A stretch of 64,000 bases of DNA, from contig JAOPGA020001734.1 in assembly GCA_026419775.2 (NCBI GenBank), forward strand, positions 1-64,000, given 5' to 3'. Each line of letters begins with the position of its first letter. Within the stretch, counting starts at the first letter, position 1. This DNA comes from Acrasis kona (Eukaryota; Heterolobosea; Eutetramitea; Acrasida; Acrasidae). Of the stretch, positions 1 to 10,209 are shown one piece after another. The translations under genes and the position numbers were made by a program. The notes below the pieces were generated by a model. That model did no database searches. It worked only from the letters and a program-made list of their open reading frames with translations, and was not told the origin of the DNA.

Positions 1-12
1 AGNAGATTTTTA

Positions 13-888
13 TTAAAGAAGTAAAAATTTATTTACCGCTGTTGTCACTGGAGAATCTCTCATTTCCAACGAAGCAATGATAGCGCATGTATAAAAGGCA
101 AATGGATGGGCACTACGATCATTTCTCCATGTTTGACGAAGACATCCAAACTTCTTTATTCGGGCAATTGCTTGTTCAACAACAATTCTTACTGAACCAA
201 GTACTTGGTTATAATTGGTGTGAACTTGAGTCAAACCACCATTTTTCCTTCGAATTGGTGTAAGACAGTTCTCAAGTCCAATATAGCCTTTATCACCAAG
301 GATCAATTCTCCTTGGTCAAGTTGTATATTTTTCATCTCAAACCATGAACGCGCCAAAGTAATATCGTGATTGCGCCCTAAAAATGGCCCATGAACGTCA
401 ATTATCCGTCCGTCACTTATATTACATACCACGTGATATTTTAATGTATGCCTCTTCTTCTTACCAGAGTAATACACCTCTTGAATATGAACATCAAAAG
501 GTCTTTGAATATTGCACTCTGTTGCATCTACAACAACATAAACCTTATGGAAAAAGCCAGTAGGGTGAGCTTGTTGGTATCGTCTCCTCCAGTCAAATTC
601 TCTTGGTCCAAATACATTGACTATTGCTTTCATAGTGTGTCGGATGATCTTGTTATACTCTACACCAGAGACACGAAATAAAGCAAAGGCTGTTTGCTGT
701 AGGGGATATTGCTTCAAAAAATGTAGGGTAATAATCATATCATTTATAGTGACACCATGCACTATTAGAGGAGTTAATAGCAACACTAATAAATCAACTG
801 TTACACCCAGGTTTTCCTTGAACACTCTCTTGCTTCTTGATCGAAAAATCTTTGAGAACTCATCGCACACATCGTCTGCATTTGCCAT
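13..888 (-). CDS. PIF/Harbinger (HARBI1-like) DDE transposase
   Basis: This 291-residue protein resembles the DDE_Tnp_4 transposases of PIF/Harbinger elements, which cut and paste DNA in the nucleus. The proposed catalytic triad is D121 (in VVVDATE), D199 (in LGDKGY) and E238 (in VEQAIARIK), with the family motif GRNHDIT between the first two acidic residues. No stop or frameshift interrupts it, so it may be active. It is divergently arranged with the Myb-like gene that starts 43 bp away, the classic two-gene layout of autonomous Harbinger elements. The element's left end lies beyond the window, so I cannot see the left terminal repeat. Base 3 is an N. Family assignment is firm; activity is inferred. 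Confidence 0.88.
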   Translation of the reverse strand: MANADDVCDEFSKIFRSRSKRVFKENLGVTVDLLVLLLTPLIVHGVTINDMIITLHFLKQYPLQQTAFALFRVSGVEYNKIIRHTMKAIVNVFGPREFDWRRRYQQAHPTGFFHKVYVVVDATECNIQRPFDVHIQEVYYSGKKKRHTLKYHVVCNISDGRIIDVHGPFLGRNHDITLARSWFEMKNIQLDQGELILGDKGYIGLENCLTPIRRKNGGLTQVHTNYNQVLGSVRIVVEQAIARIKKFGCLRQTWRNDRSAHPFAFYTCAIIASLEMRDSPVTTAVNKFLLL

Positions 889-931
889 CTCTCAAATATT
901 GTAAAAAAGAACGCAAATCATTTCACACAAG

Positions 932-2383
932 ATGGCTCGAGGTAAAAGCAAAGATAATGCAAAGTTATGGTCATTAAAAGAAATGCAGCAAATAGCATTT
1001 ATGTGGAACTACAATGGTGTCCGCAATATTGATGCAATCCAGCTGGTGTTTCTTGAGGATGAAGAGAAAAAGAAAATCCAAAACAAAATATCAAGTATGA
1101 TCAACAAGAAGCAACTTTACATTCGTGGGTCTGAGGATTTTGACAATATTGATCTTGTCAAAACGATGGATGCAAGGTACATTACAAACAATATTGGTAA
1201 CTTGAAGAAATTATTTGATAACATGTATGAAAATGGATCAGACTTCTTTATCAAAAGTGATAACGAGGATAGAGATGGAGAAGAGGCTACCATCCCACCA
1301 AAGAAGAAGCGAATGAAGAAGAACACTCGCTCAAGTGATGACAGTTCATCAAGTGGAGAGGATGAGAGATCAAGGAGGGCCCACAAAAAAAATAAAAAGA
1401 AAACTGCAACGCCTCTTGTTGATATGACTCAATCTCAAGCACTTTTTAGTTTATCGGATACTGAGTCAGAGTTGTCAAAGGCTCTTCAAGAAAGAAAAGA
1501 ATTGGCCAAACTCAAGAAAAAGGGTACAACACCTATTGTTGAAAGACAACCATTTGTCACCCCAACAAAAGCATCTTCTTCTTCAAATAGTGTATCAATA
1601 CCAAGTCCATCACCATTTTCAAGTCCGAAAGTGCATGCAAAGCACTGTGCTTCAAGTGTCATTCTCTCATCTGATGAAGAGGATGATTATGAGGATGATG
1701 ACAATATAATTGGTGGAGCTGACTTCTTTGAATATGATGATAATTTTAATGCATCACCAAAAAATAGCTCTAATGACGTTGATGAATATATAAACACTAT
1801 GGATAACATATCATCTATTCTATACAAAGCTACAAGCAAGTATAGAAAACAAGAACAGGAAAAAGAGTGCCAGAGAGTTGAACAGCTTCAACACATCCAG
1901 GATGAACAGCAACAGGCTAATTATAGCCAAGAGAGCTTTGATGTACCTGATGACGAAACATATGAGATTGTTGGAGGAGCAGAGGACAACAAAAAAACAG
2001 AACAATTAACTTTGTTTCCAGGCTCTGGTCATCATTTGCAACTTGAGCAAACAACTAAACCTTTATCACCAAATGCTCGAAGAGAAGTGATGTTAAAAGC
2101 TCTATCTGGTAGAATCAAGGAACCTGTCAAGAAAAGCACACCCTTTGATCTTCTATCAGAAGCTGCTAATTCTGCTGCTCCTGTATTATTGCCTACACTT
2201 GATTGTGCATCAAAGCCATCTTCATTAGAACCTTTGTCAATACCAAAGTCATCACTTTTAAATCCTCGATCTCTGCAAGATGTTTTTGAAGATATTGATA
2301 ACATGACACCAGAGCAATTAGAGTTGTTTGAGAGAAGAGAGCGATTGAAAGAACTTGTTGCCAAAAACTGGAAAAACAAATAA
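932..2383 (+). CDS. Myb/SANT-like accessory protein of the Harbinger element
   Basis: A 483-residue nuclear-type protein. Residues 10-60 form a helical block with spaced aromatic residues (LWSLKEMQ, FMWNYNGVRN, INKKQL), which looks like a single Myb/SANT or trihelix DNA-binding unit. It is followed by a basic nuclear-localisation-like stretch near residue 125 (PPKKKRMKKN) and by long Ser/Glu/Asp-rich disordered regions. Its ATG lies 43 bp from the transposase start on the other strand. In known Harbinger elements a second Myb-like protein binds the termini and imports the transposase, which fits. The stop is embedded in AATAAA. Coding is certain; the Myb call is moderate and the transposon role is inferred from context. 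Confidence 0.7.
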   Translation: MARGKSKDNAKLWSLKEMQQIAFMWNYNGVRNIDAIQLVFLEDEEKKKIQNKISSMINKKQLYIRGSEDFDNIDLVKTMDARYITNNIGNLKKLFDNMYENGSDFFIKSDNEDRDGEEATIPPKKKRMKKNTRSSDDSSSSGEDERSRRAHKKNKKKTATPLVDMTQSQALFSLSDTESELSKALQERKELAKLKKKGTTPIVERQPFVTPTKASSSSNSVSIPSPSPFSSPKVHAKHCASSVILSSDEEDDYEDDDNIIGGADFFEYDDNFNASPKNSSNDVDEYINTMDNISSILYKATSKYRKQEQEKECQRVEQLQHIQDEQQQANYSQESFDVPDDETYEIVGGAEDNKKTEQLTLFPGSGHHLQLEQTTKPLSPNARREVMLKALSGRIKEPVKKSTPFDLLSEAANSAAPVLLPTLDCASKPSSLEPLSIPKSSLLNPRSLQDVFEDIDNMTPEQLELFERRERLKELVAKNWKNK

Positions 2384-2428
2384 ACTTGTTAATTAGTAAT
2401 CTGAATAATCCAAAGAATCATAATCTAG

Positions 2429-2530
2429 ATTAATCCAAATAATTATAATCCAGAGATTAATCCAAATAATCATAATCCAGAGATTAATCTGATTAATCCG
2501 ATTAATCCAAATAATCAGATTAAGTGATTA
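2429..2530 (+). repeat. 27-nt tandem repeats rich in TAATCC
   Basis: Two consecutive 27-nt units begin at 2429 and 2456. Shorter ATTAATCYG units follow from 2483, then a last partial unit. A perfect 12-bp inverted repeat (TTAATCTGATTA at 2484-2495, TAATCAGATTAA at 2512-2523) sits at the distal end. The array starts 45 bp after the Myb-like gene and may be subterminal binding sites for the element. Confidence 0.75.
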
Positions 2531-2860
2531 ATTACAACAAGTCTAATAAAACAGAAAACTTTAAAAATTATTATACCGAAATATAGAGACTTGACTTTTA
2601 TATTTTTATATAAAAAAAGGTTTCAAATTGAAACGGTAGTGCTGTTTTCTGGATGTAAAAGGTTTTAGCTGATTATAACAAAATTACCCTAAGCAATGCC
2701 CAAAATATTCAAGGCACTTGCGACAACATTTTTTCCTCCGTCGTCCCCCGTCTTCCAGTGCGCCTTACCCAAAGAGTGACGAAAGTGCTCAAAAAACAAA
2801 AGATTGTAAAAGGGGATCAAGTTGACCTCATGGTACACGTGTACAGTTTGCAGTTAGTGT

Positions 2861-3028
2861 TCACTGGAAGTCTATACCACGACTACCTCCATTAGAGTAT
2901 AATCATGGGTGACACAACAATCACTGGAAGGCATTAATAAATAGTCTACCTCCACAAACAACGATTACTTTTTTTTCAATAATGGGTGATTCAATCACTG
3001 GAAGTCCATACCACGACTACCTCCATTA
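2861..3028 (+). repeat. Three interspersed copies of a 34-nt repeat
   Basis: Copies start at 2861, 2921 and 2995. Each begins TCACTGGAAG and continues with a CTACCTCCA block. The first and third differ at only one position over 34 nt; the middle one is decayed. A less conserved ATGGGTGA block separates them. The rest of 2384-3434 holds no convincing gene; a small GC-rich hairpin (GCAGGG/CCCTGC) lies near 3102-3118. Confidence 0.7.
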
Positions 3029-3434
3029 ATAATTATTAGATTCATACACAATAATAAACATAGGTACTGACATTAAATGGATAGCCGAACCAAATTTAAT
3101 AGCAGGGACAGGCCCTGCACTCAGGTAGCTGTCCGCTACGCCGACATCGACCATCGATTGTTAAGATACATTTAGTAACATAACACATCAAGACAGGATG
3201 TACTAGAACAGGATAGATTTGGAAGTAGGGAATCATTTACCTTTATCAACGTGCTTTAAACACAAATGGGCTAAAAAAAAGATTATTCTGTTGTTTGTGA
3301 TTTGATGTCGATGAACCTAAACGAAACATTTGGAAAGAAAGGCGAGAAGCTATATGAAGAGTTTCTAACAAGTTGCCTGAACATGTGACAAAGAGCTCTT
3401 TAACACGCTTTGTTTGTCTTTTCAAGGCAATGCA

Positions 3435-3867
3435 TCATGCTCGCTTGCGAACAATATTTAATACTTTTGCTCGTAAATAGGCGACATAGGACTCAGAGAT
3501 GTTGAAGTTGAATCGTTTTTGTATTCGCTCACAAAACCAATCATGTGTTTTTGTTGGGAGTGCTTTTGTTAGTGACCATATATAATCTAACACTATTGGA
3601 TTGTTTGAATGCTTGTAGCTTTGGCCGTCCTAAGTTTGGTAACTCCAGTCCTTCTAAATATTTTCTGGCATTACGCACAACCGTGCGGGATCTTCTGACA
3701 GCTTGCGAGACCACTGTGTCATTATCATTTGGGTTCTCTTTTATATATTGGATAAATTCCGCACAATCCACTTTGCTTAACCTTAATGTCTTGACAAGTA
3801 CACCTTTTTTATTGTTGAATTTCTTTACTATAATGGATGACGCTTTTCTTGCATGTAAATGTATCAA
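3435..3867 (-). pseudogene. Tc1/mariner-like transposase N-terminal relic
   Basis: The open 108-residue frame carries a helix-turn-helix pattern (TVVSQAVRRSRTVVRN) followed by the linker LGRPK, as in the paired-type DNA-binding region of Tc1/mariner and IS630-like transposases. After about residue 88 the continuation is in the +1 frame, where a second helix-turn-helix-like segment (CERIQKRFNFNISESY) runs to a stop near 3435. No DDE catalytic domain follows; beyond this point I see only decayed sequence. This is best read as a dead, frameshifted remnant of a family different from the Harbinger element next to it. Confidence 0.6.
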
Positions 3868-4188
3868 AAAGATGGCTGAGTTGTGTTATGAAAATTAATT
3901 CAACAAAAGTGATGATGAGCCAGACTCTTTCTTGCTCTATCCTCTCAAATGAACAAAATTATAATGAAATCGTGAATATTGATAAACAATATTACTCAAA
4001 ACAACTAATAATATCATTAACCAACAGACCTATGACGATCCCAACCTCAAACATTCAAAGGTCGAACAACTACAAAATTTATATAAGAAAGGGGTTTGTG
4101 GAAGATCAGATTGGTTGTATTATTGCATGGAGAATGCTAGTGAGTGGGGGATAAATAGAAAACATGCGATGTAAGGTATTTGATTTCA
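3868..4188. other. Intergenic, no supported gene
   Basis: Only a low-quality open frame without recognisable features is present. I see no RNA gene or clear repeat. Confidence 0.5.
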
Positions 4189-4850
4189 TTAGTTGAATTC
4201 CTCTTCATCGTCATACCATGGATATCCGTTTTCAAAGGTAACGACCACGTTTTTATACTCGGACTTTGTGGATACAAACTTAACATCTAATCTACTCTCA
4301 TCATAATTATAAAAACAAGACCCAAAACGATAAGCACCACTAGAGGCAGTATTCAATATAGTAAGTATTGGTAACAAATCCTTCTTATCGTCTTCCTCTA
4401 ACAGAATCCAACCATCACAATCATGTCTTGGGGGCATCTTTTCTCTATTCATAGGAACATACTGGAAACCATTGTTGTTGAGTTTGATGTTCACAGCGTG
4501 TCTAAATGAACGAAATAGAAATACAGTTGCCAAATATGGAATGTTATGGTGATAGTATCTGTGATATTGTGGTGCACCATCTTTATAAGCCAAAATTTCT
4601 TTAATAGTGCATTTCTTCATGTTTGATTCGTTAGTATTCGCAAAGTGTTGGAATACTTCAGCGAGGAGGGACAATTTGCTCAATTCTGGGCTGAAGAATC
4701 TTCTTTTCCCTATTAAATCCTCAAAAATCCTTTGTCCGTAAAGAGTGCTGTATTCTCTAAAACCAAAAGGCCTATAAAGAGGATTATTGGGTGCACCTAA
4801 TCTAAAAACCTTTTAGCGGCCTCAATGTACTTCCTCGTCTCTTCGTTCAT
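4189..4850 (-). CDS. Unknown soluble protein, interrupted by one frameshift
   Basis: I do not recognise this gene. The long frame (4189-4683 from its internal Met) continues upstream without a stop to about 4808, reading RLGAPNNPLYRPFGFREY. A 13-codon segment starting at ATG 4850 (MNEETRKYIEAAK) leads into it in a frame that must shift by -1 (or lose one base) within 4800-4815, where the coding strand has an AAAA run then GTTTTTA. With the shift, the product is about 220 residues, with an acidic C-terminus (YDDEEEFN). It has no signal peptide or membrane segment. It diverges from the USP-like gene with 109 bp between starts. The frameshift is a probable homopolymer error, a real mutation, or less likely a recoding site. 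Confidence 0.6.
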
Positions 4851-4959
4851 TTACACAAAAATTTATTAAAATTTGGTTGACTTTTGCCAGCGAATAAAAT
4901 TGTACAATCCTAAGTTTTGATTTGACGGTTGACTTGTCAAGTGTCACCATCAAAATCAA

Positions 4960-6456
4960 ATGAGAACAATCATTCAACATGAGTTGTCGAACATGATGCG
5001 AATCATGAGCACATCTAGTACTCAGGAGCTTGACCACCAACTGCAACAGATCATCGCACTATTCCACCATAGGATCGCCACTACAAACCAAGGACAAGGG
5101 TTAAATGATCAGGTTACTTTTGTGAAATTGATAGGGCAGGCCTATGGGACTACTTACGGGGACCCAAACACTTTACTTTTATCTGCTCCAGTGGCTAGTT
5201 CCAGCTTAAGGTCCCACAGACCATTTCTAATGGTTGCAGGTGTTAGGGTTACCCTTGTAGATGCTATTGAATTGGATTTGGATGGTGAACATCAAGAATA
5301 CCTGCTGCATAGTTTCATTCTGCGCACAGGTCGTGCAGGAGGAATGGGACATATTATTTCTTATTTCAGGGCAGGCGAGGAATCTTACTTCTGCTTCGAC
5401 GACCAACAACTATCCGATCCGTTCGGTAGGAATGAGTTCCTAACTCCTGATGCTCAAATCTCCTTCGCCTTTTATGTGCCATCTGCTGACTCGATTACGC
5501 GCAATCAAAGACAAGCAGAAAGGCAGATTGCTTATCTTACCCGAGCGGTGAAGAGTAGTTGACATAATGTAAATAACCCTGTGTCGCAGCCATCAAGCGT
5601 GCAACATCAGCACTCATCATCGATACAGGGCACGTCCGCCATCTCAGCAAATATTGCTCCGAGTACAGATGTGCAGCATAGCCAAGAGGTAGGAAACTTG
5701 GTCCAGGGAAGTCCAATCGTATGTTCCATCATACAATATGTGATGGGAAATTATCAACTTTTCCTAGATTCTTTGGTCCTCCACTGCTCTAGAGATGGTC
5801 GGATGGTGCACTTTCATTCTTGGGATACGAATGGTATCACATATGTAGCCATTCCTTCCGGTGATCTGGCAATGATGATAGAATTCGACTGTTCTCAAAG
5901 CGCAATACGTTTAGACGATTATTATATTGGTGTTGCAAGATTCAACAGACGATACCATGTACATAATGGTTATGCCTGGACCAGCGCGGAGCTTCCTACT
6001 GACAGAATGAGTTCGGAGAGGTACATGACTGCCCATTATCCAGCATCAGCTACTTCCCAACTCCAAGCCCGAGGCATCAGAAGAGGCACCAGAGGACGAG
6101 GCAACGTCAGTCCGAATGTCAGAAGGAGCACCCGAAGCAACAGCAACATCGTCGCATCTTCTCAGGTTGAGTTTGATACAACAAGACTTCCAACGCTTCA
6201 AATATCAAACTTAGTAAATCCTGAAAACAACCTAATGGAAATGCCATTTCAAGAGGTTAACACGGTTGTTGCAAGAAGCTCGAATGTATCCTTCATCCCT
6301 TCAGGTGTTGACCATTCGCAATGCCTCATAGTTATCGGTCAGTTGGCGAGGCAGGTCCAAGAATTGAGGCAACAGGTACAAGAATTGAGGCAGGTACAAG
6401 AATTGAGGCAGGAGAATGCAAACTTGAGGCAGAGATTGGATTCATTAGAACAATAA
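4960..6456 (+). CDS. USP-like (ubiquitin-hydrolase fold) protein with C-terminal coiled coil
   Basis: One frame is open from ATG 4960 to 6456 except for an in-frame TGA at 5560. Residues about 85-180 look like the C-terminal box of ubiquitin-specific proteases: YLLHSFILRTGR, GGMGHIISYF (the His box) and CFDDQQL. A second, weaker copy of the same pattern follows the TGA (YQLFLDSLVLHC, MVHFHSW). No cysteine box is visible, so it is probably not an active protease. A phase-0 GT-AG intron at 5548-5589 (42 nt, the size usual here) would remove the TGA and keep frame, giving about 484 residues ending in a leucine-heptad coil built from repeated VQELRQ units. The alternative is two separate genes or readthrough. 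The stop lies in AATAAA. Confidence 0.6.
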
Positions 6457-6888
6457 ACTTTTATTTAAATACAATAAATATTATATCTAAACGTGCACTG
6501 CTCCCGTTGCTGACTCTGAATGATATTGAAGATTTATCTTTGTTGGTTGTGGTCATTTTTGTGGTTGGAATTGAAAATTGGAATAAAGCTTGATTTCAAG
6601 GTAAATCCTTGAGGATATATTAATAGTGTCTTTGACAAAACATTAACTACAAACACCGTTTTATGACACTCCAAGTATATTTTGCATGGGAGGATTCATC
6701 ATGGGTTGGAAGGTTCAACAGTGGTACGGAAGAACTCTGTGTTTCGATGTTTTTTGGTGGGTACAAAAGGGTCAACATCTTCAAACTAAAGTCCAACAGG
6801 ACGTTGAATACAGAACTCCGATTCACACAACAAAATGTCCATAATTGGATCTCTTACTATCAACTACGTCGCTTTTATTTTTAAATGT
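6457..6888. other. Intergenic, no supported gene
   Basis: A 73-codon frame at 6663-6884 has no recognisable features and I do not support it. The right end leads into the sphingosine kinase promoter. Confidence 0.5.
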
Positions 6889-6896
6889 TATAAATA
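6889..6896 (+). promoter_or_regulatory. TATA box for the sphingosine kinase gene
   Basis: TATAAATA lies 42 nt upstream of the sphingosine kinase ATG, which implies a 5' leader of only about 10-15 nt. Confidence 0.5.
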
Positions 6897-6930
6897 GACA
6901 ACAACGTTGAAAATCAGGACAAACACAATA

Positions 6931-8621
6931 ATGTCAAATCCAGAGAACGATGAGCACTCCAATATAGATCATGAGTCTATATCACACAAGCTAAAGTGGG
7001 GACTAATACGTGCCAACAAGTGGCACATGTTAGACGAATTAGAATCAAAAGTAGGCGACGAATTACATGACCCAGTTGAATTAGAGTCTACTCTTAACTA
7101 CCTACGCGAAGATGTCCACGTACAGCTCACCAAAACATACTTGAGAATCAACCGAACCAAAAAAGAACATTCAACCATCAGCCTCAAAAAAGACATTTAT
7201 TGCACAAGAAGAGATCCAGAGGACCCTGCAAAGTTCTTTGTACACGCGCTGCTCGACGTCTACAAAAGAACAGTGTTCCATTTCACAGCCAAAGACTCTG
7301 TAGAAGCTACCAAATGGATTTCAACAATCATCCAATTCGTATATGACTTGGAACTACCCATTGAAAAGTTACCATGTCGCAGAATTTTGGTCATTGTGAA
7401 TCCACTATCCGGAGGTCGCAAGGGTCGCAAACAATTCGAAGAGGCGGTGAAGCCCATTCTAGACGATAGTCAAGCAGCAGGTGACATTAATTACACCACG
7501 ATTTACACAGAATACGCAGGTCATGCGACAAAGATTTGTCAACAAGTCAACGTTGCCGACTGGGACGCCATCGGATGTTGCGGTGGAGATGGCTGCAGTC
7601 ATGAAGGCCTCACCGGTCTTTTGGAGAGACCCGACTGGAGGAATGCAAGCAAGATTCCAATCTGTCCCATCCCATGCGGCACCAGTAATGCATTGGCGAG
7701 CAGTTTTTATGGCAGCGACCATGCTCTGGAGAGAAGTGCCTTCGCCCTGGTGAGAGGTTATCAAAGACCTTTGGACGTATGTAGCGTCGTTCAACCGGGG
7801 GGCGTTAGGATTTACTCATTCTTGACGGTCATGTTTGGTTTCTTGGCAAACGTAACGCGTAAGTACAATCGCCTTCGCTCCACACCTAACGCTCTCTCGT
7901 AGATAAAACTGAAATCATTAGAAAGTTCAACGTTGCCAGCGTCAGAAACATGATCGGTGCCACCAAGGAGATTATAGAGATGCCAACGTATCGTGCGGAA
8001 CTTTCATTTGTTAACTTTGACATGGACACTCCAATTGATCTTGACGATCCCAACAATGCCAATCACATGAAGTTTGAGCACAGACAAGAACGTACCAATC
8101 TCTTCAGAGACATTATTAAGGGTGACTACACTGGGTTCAAGAACACTCCATGCGAGGAAGATCCTGACGGTCCCAAGCTTCCATTGCTCTCAAAGTTCTA
8201 TCCAGAGTGCTTCTTGACATCAAAGAGAGGATTCGTTGAAAATGTAACGGGCGTCGACCCAAGGAATAAAGAATTTGTTAGAGTGGACAGCGAATTCTTC
8301 GCCGTTCAATCTTGTAACGTCTCTCATATCGCCGCTAATTATCCACTAGCACCTACTGCTTACTCTAACAGTGAATACATGGATTTGATCTGGGTTCCAA
8401 AAGAAAAAGCATCTAGGGTTGAGTTTATTACAAAATTCATTGACTTGAAGTTCAATGAAAAGAAGATGTACGACGATCACATGGTAACAGGAAAGACTCA
8501 ATGCTTCAAGCTTGTTCCATTCGACAAGGGATCATTTGTGAGTATTGACGGAGAGGAGGCAGACTACGTCGCCACCTATATTGAGATGCACACAAAACTA
8601 TGCAATGTGATTGTGATGTAA
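6931..8621 (+). CDS. Sphingosine kinase
   Basis: A lipid kinase that phosphorylates sphingoid bases with ATP to make sphingosine-1-phosphate. Exons 6931-7858 and 7903-8621 join across a 44-nt GTAAGT...TAG intron into 548 residues. An N-terminal PH-like region precedes the catalytic domain. The diacylglycerol-kinase-like catalytic core shows NPLSGGRKGRK (nucleotide loop, about 157), CCGGDGCSHEG (GGDG at about 218-221) and PCGTSNALASS, and the C-terminus has the SIDGEEADY motif of the family. GGDG replaces the commoner SGDG, as in several lipid kinases. I chose the ATG at 6931 because the frame upstream has only a TTG. A ceramide kinase is possible, but the motifs favour sphingosine kinase. Confidence 0.9.
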
Positions 8622-8699
8622 TAAAATTTTTGTTTTTGATTGAGTGTCAATTTGGGATTTGAATATTGTAAATCAGATTTGTAACGGATTGGTGTGAAA

Positions 8700-10185
8700 A
8701 TGGTGAAATTCTCTTCGTTCCTGTCTCGAGTCAGCACTTTACGTGAACCATCACCAATAAGATATCTTCTAAGGTCTCCCGGAATGTTCAAGTTTGCTGG
8801 TGGCTTACCAAATCCTGAAGGGTTTCCATTCGAAAAAATCACTTTCAAATTAAAAGATGGCACTCAGTTCAACATAGAGGAACAAGATTTAAACTATGCG
8901 TTCCAATACTCAAACACTGAGGGAATACAACCACTTCTTGAATTCATCCACTCACACCAGGCATGAACTTATCAATATTTTTACTCTTACAGTTGTAGCT
9001 GTTAAAGCACGAACCTAAATACAGCGATTGGGATGTCACCGTTACAACTGGTTCACAGGATGCATTAAGTAAATCTTTCGAAATGTTGTTGAATAGTGGG
9101 CAAGGTGACACCATAATTGTTGAAACTCGTGAGTTATTGCCTATATTGTACAAAACTCAACAGCTTGATAGCTTGCTATACTGGTGCTCTTGCAGCGTTA
9201 ACTCCGTTAGAGCCAAACATTATTACTACTCCAATAGATGCCAATGGAATTATACCCGAACTATTAGAGGACATTATCAAGGGGCACTACGCTAAAAATC
9301 CCACCAAAAAGATAAAATTTTTATACTGTGTTCCAACTGGTCAAAACCCATCTGGTGCTACTTTGACCATTGACAGAAAGAAAAAGATTTATGAACTCGC
9401 CACACGATATGATTTCCTCATTCTTGAAGACGACCCGTACTTTTATCTCAACCTGGAAGTTAGGCAGCAGAATGTACCACTTTCTTCAGGTTCGTATTTT
9501 CTGTTTATTTTTTCATATATTTTCATTCGTAGACGTGTCATTCTTGTCAATGGATTTGGATGGAAGAGTACTAAGGTTTGATTCCTTGAGCAAAGTTTTA
9601 AGTAGCGGGTTGAGAATTGGTTGGGTGACTGGCCACAAGGAGCTTGTGGAGAGGATACATCTCCACATGCAAACCAACTCTCTTCACACGAGTGGGTTGA
9701 GCCAAAAGACTGTTAGTAAGCTACTTGGAACGGTGTGGGGTGTTAAAGGTACGTTTATACTTTTTTCGACTTGTTTAAACATTTATAGGTCTTGAAAATC
9801 ATGTGGACCTCATACAGAGTCTTTACAGAAAACAAAGAGATTTGTTCGTAAAAATAATAGACAAGCACTTGAGTCAGTATGTAACATATTCCGTACCAAC
9901 TGCAGGAATGTTTTTGTGGATGAAGTTCAATAACATTGAGGATAGCAAAAAGTTCATAGAAGAGAAGACCAAACTGAAAAGGGTAAGCATATACATGTTT
10001 CATTAATAATCGCCTAGGTTTTGTTTGTACCTGGTCAAGCCTTTGATCCATTATATAAACCAGGGCCGTATGCTAGGGCTAGTTTTTCAATAGAGACTGC
10101 CGAAAATATGGAAGATGCGTGCATTGCTTTGAAGGAGTGTTTTGAACAAGAATATCGCGAGAGAGGAATCCCTCTTCCAAAATAA
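8700..10185 (+). CDS. PLP-dependent aminotransferase, AADAT/KAT II-like
   Basis: A fold-type I aminotransferase of the 2-aminoadipate/kynurenine aminotransferase group, acting in Lys/Trp or general amino-acid catabolism. Six exons (8700-8960, 8999-9128, 9172-9489, 9533-9748, 9789-9982, 10018-10185) give 428 residues. Visible motifs are [12 protein letters not shown] (N-terminal substrate arm), [30 protein letters not shown] (the PLP-ring Asp and Tyr) and [16 protein letters not shown], with the Schiff-base Lys in SLSK. The first intron (8961-8998) uses GC-AG, since no GT occurs where the join must fall. The stop TAA lies inside AATAAA. Exact substrate cannot be told from sequence. Confidence 0.9.
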
Positions 10186-10209
10186 AATGTACTTTACAAA
10201 GATTGTGTT

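Noticed and set aside
2384-3430. CRISPR-like array (27-nt and 34-nt repeats)
   Set aside because: Few, decayed copies without unique spacers of constant length, in a eukaryotic genome.
6663-6884. 73-codon plus-strand frame
   Set aside because: No homology pattern and overlaps the sphingosine kinase promoter.
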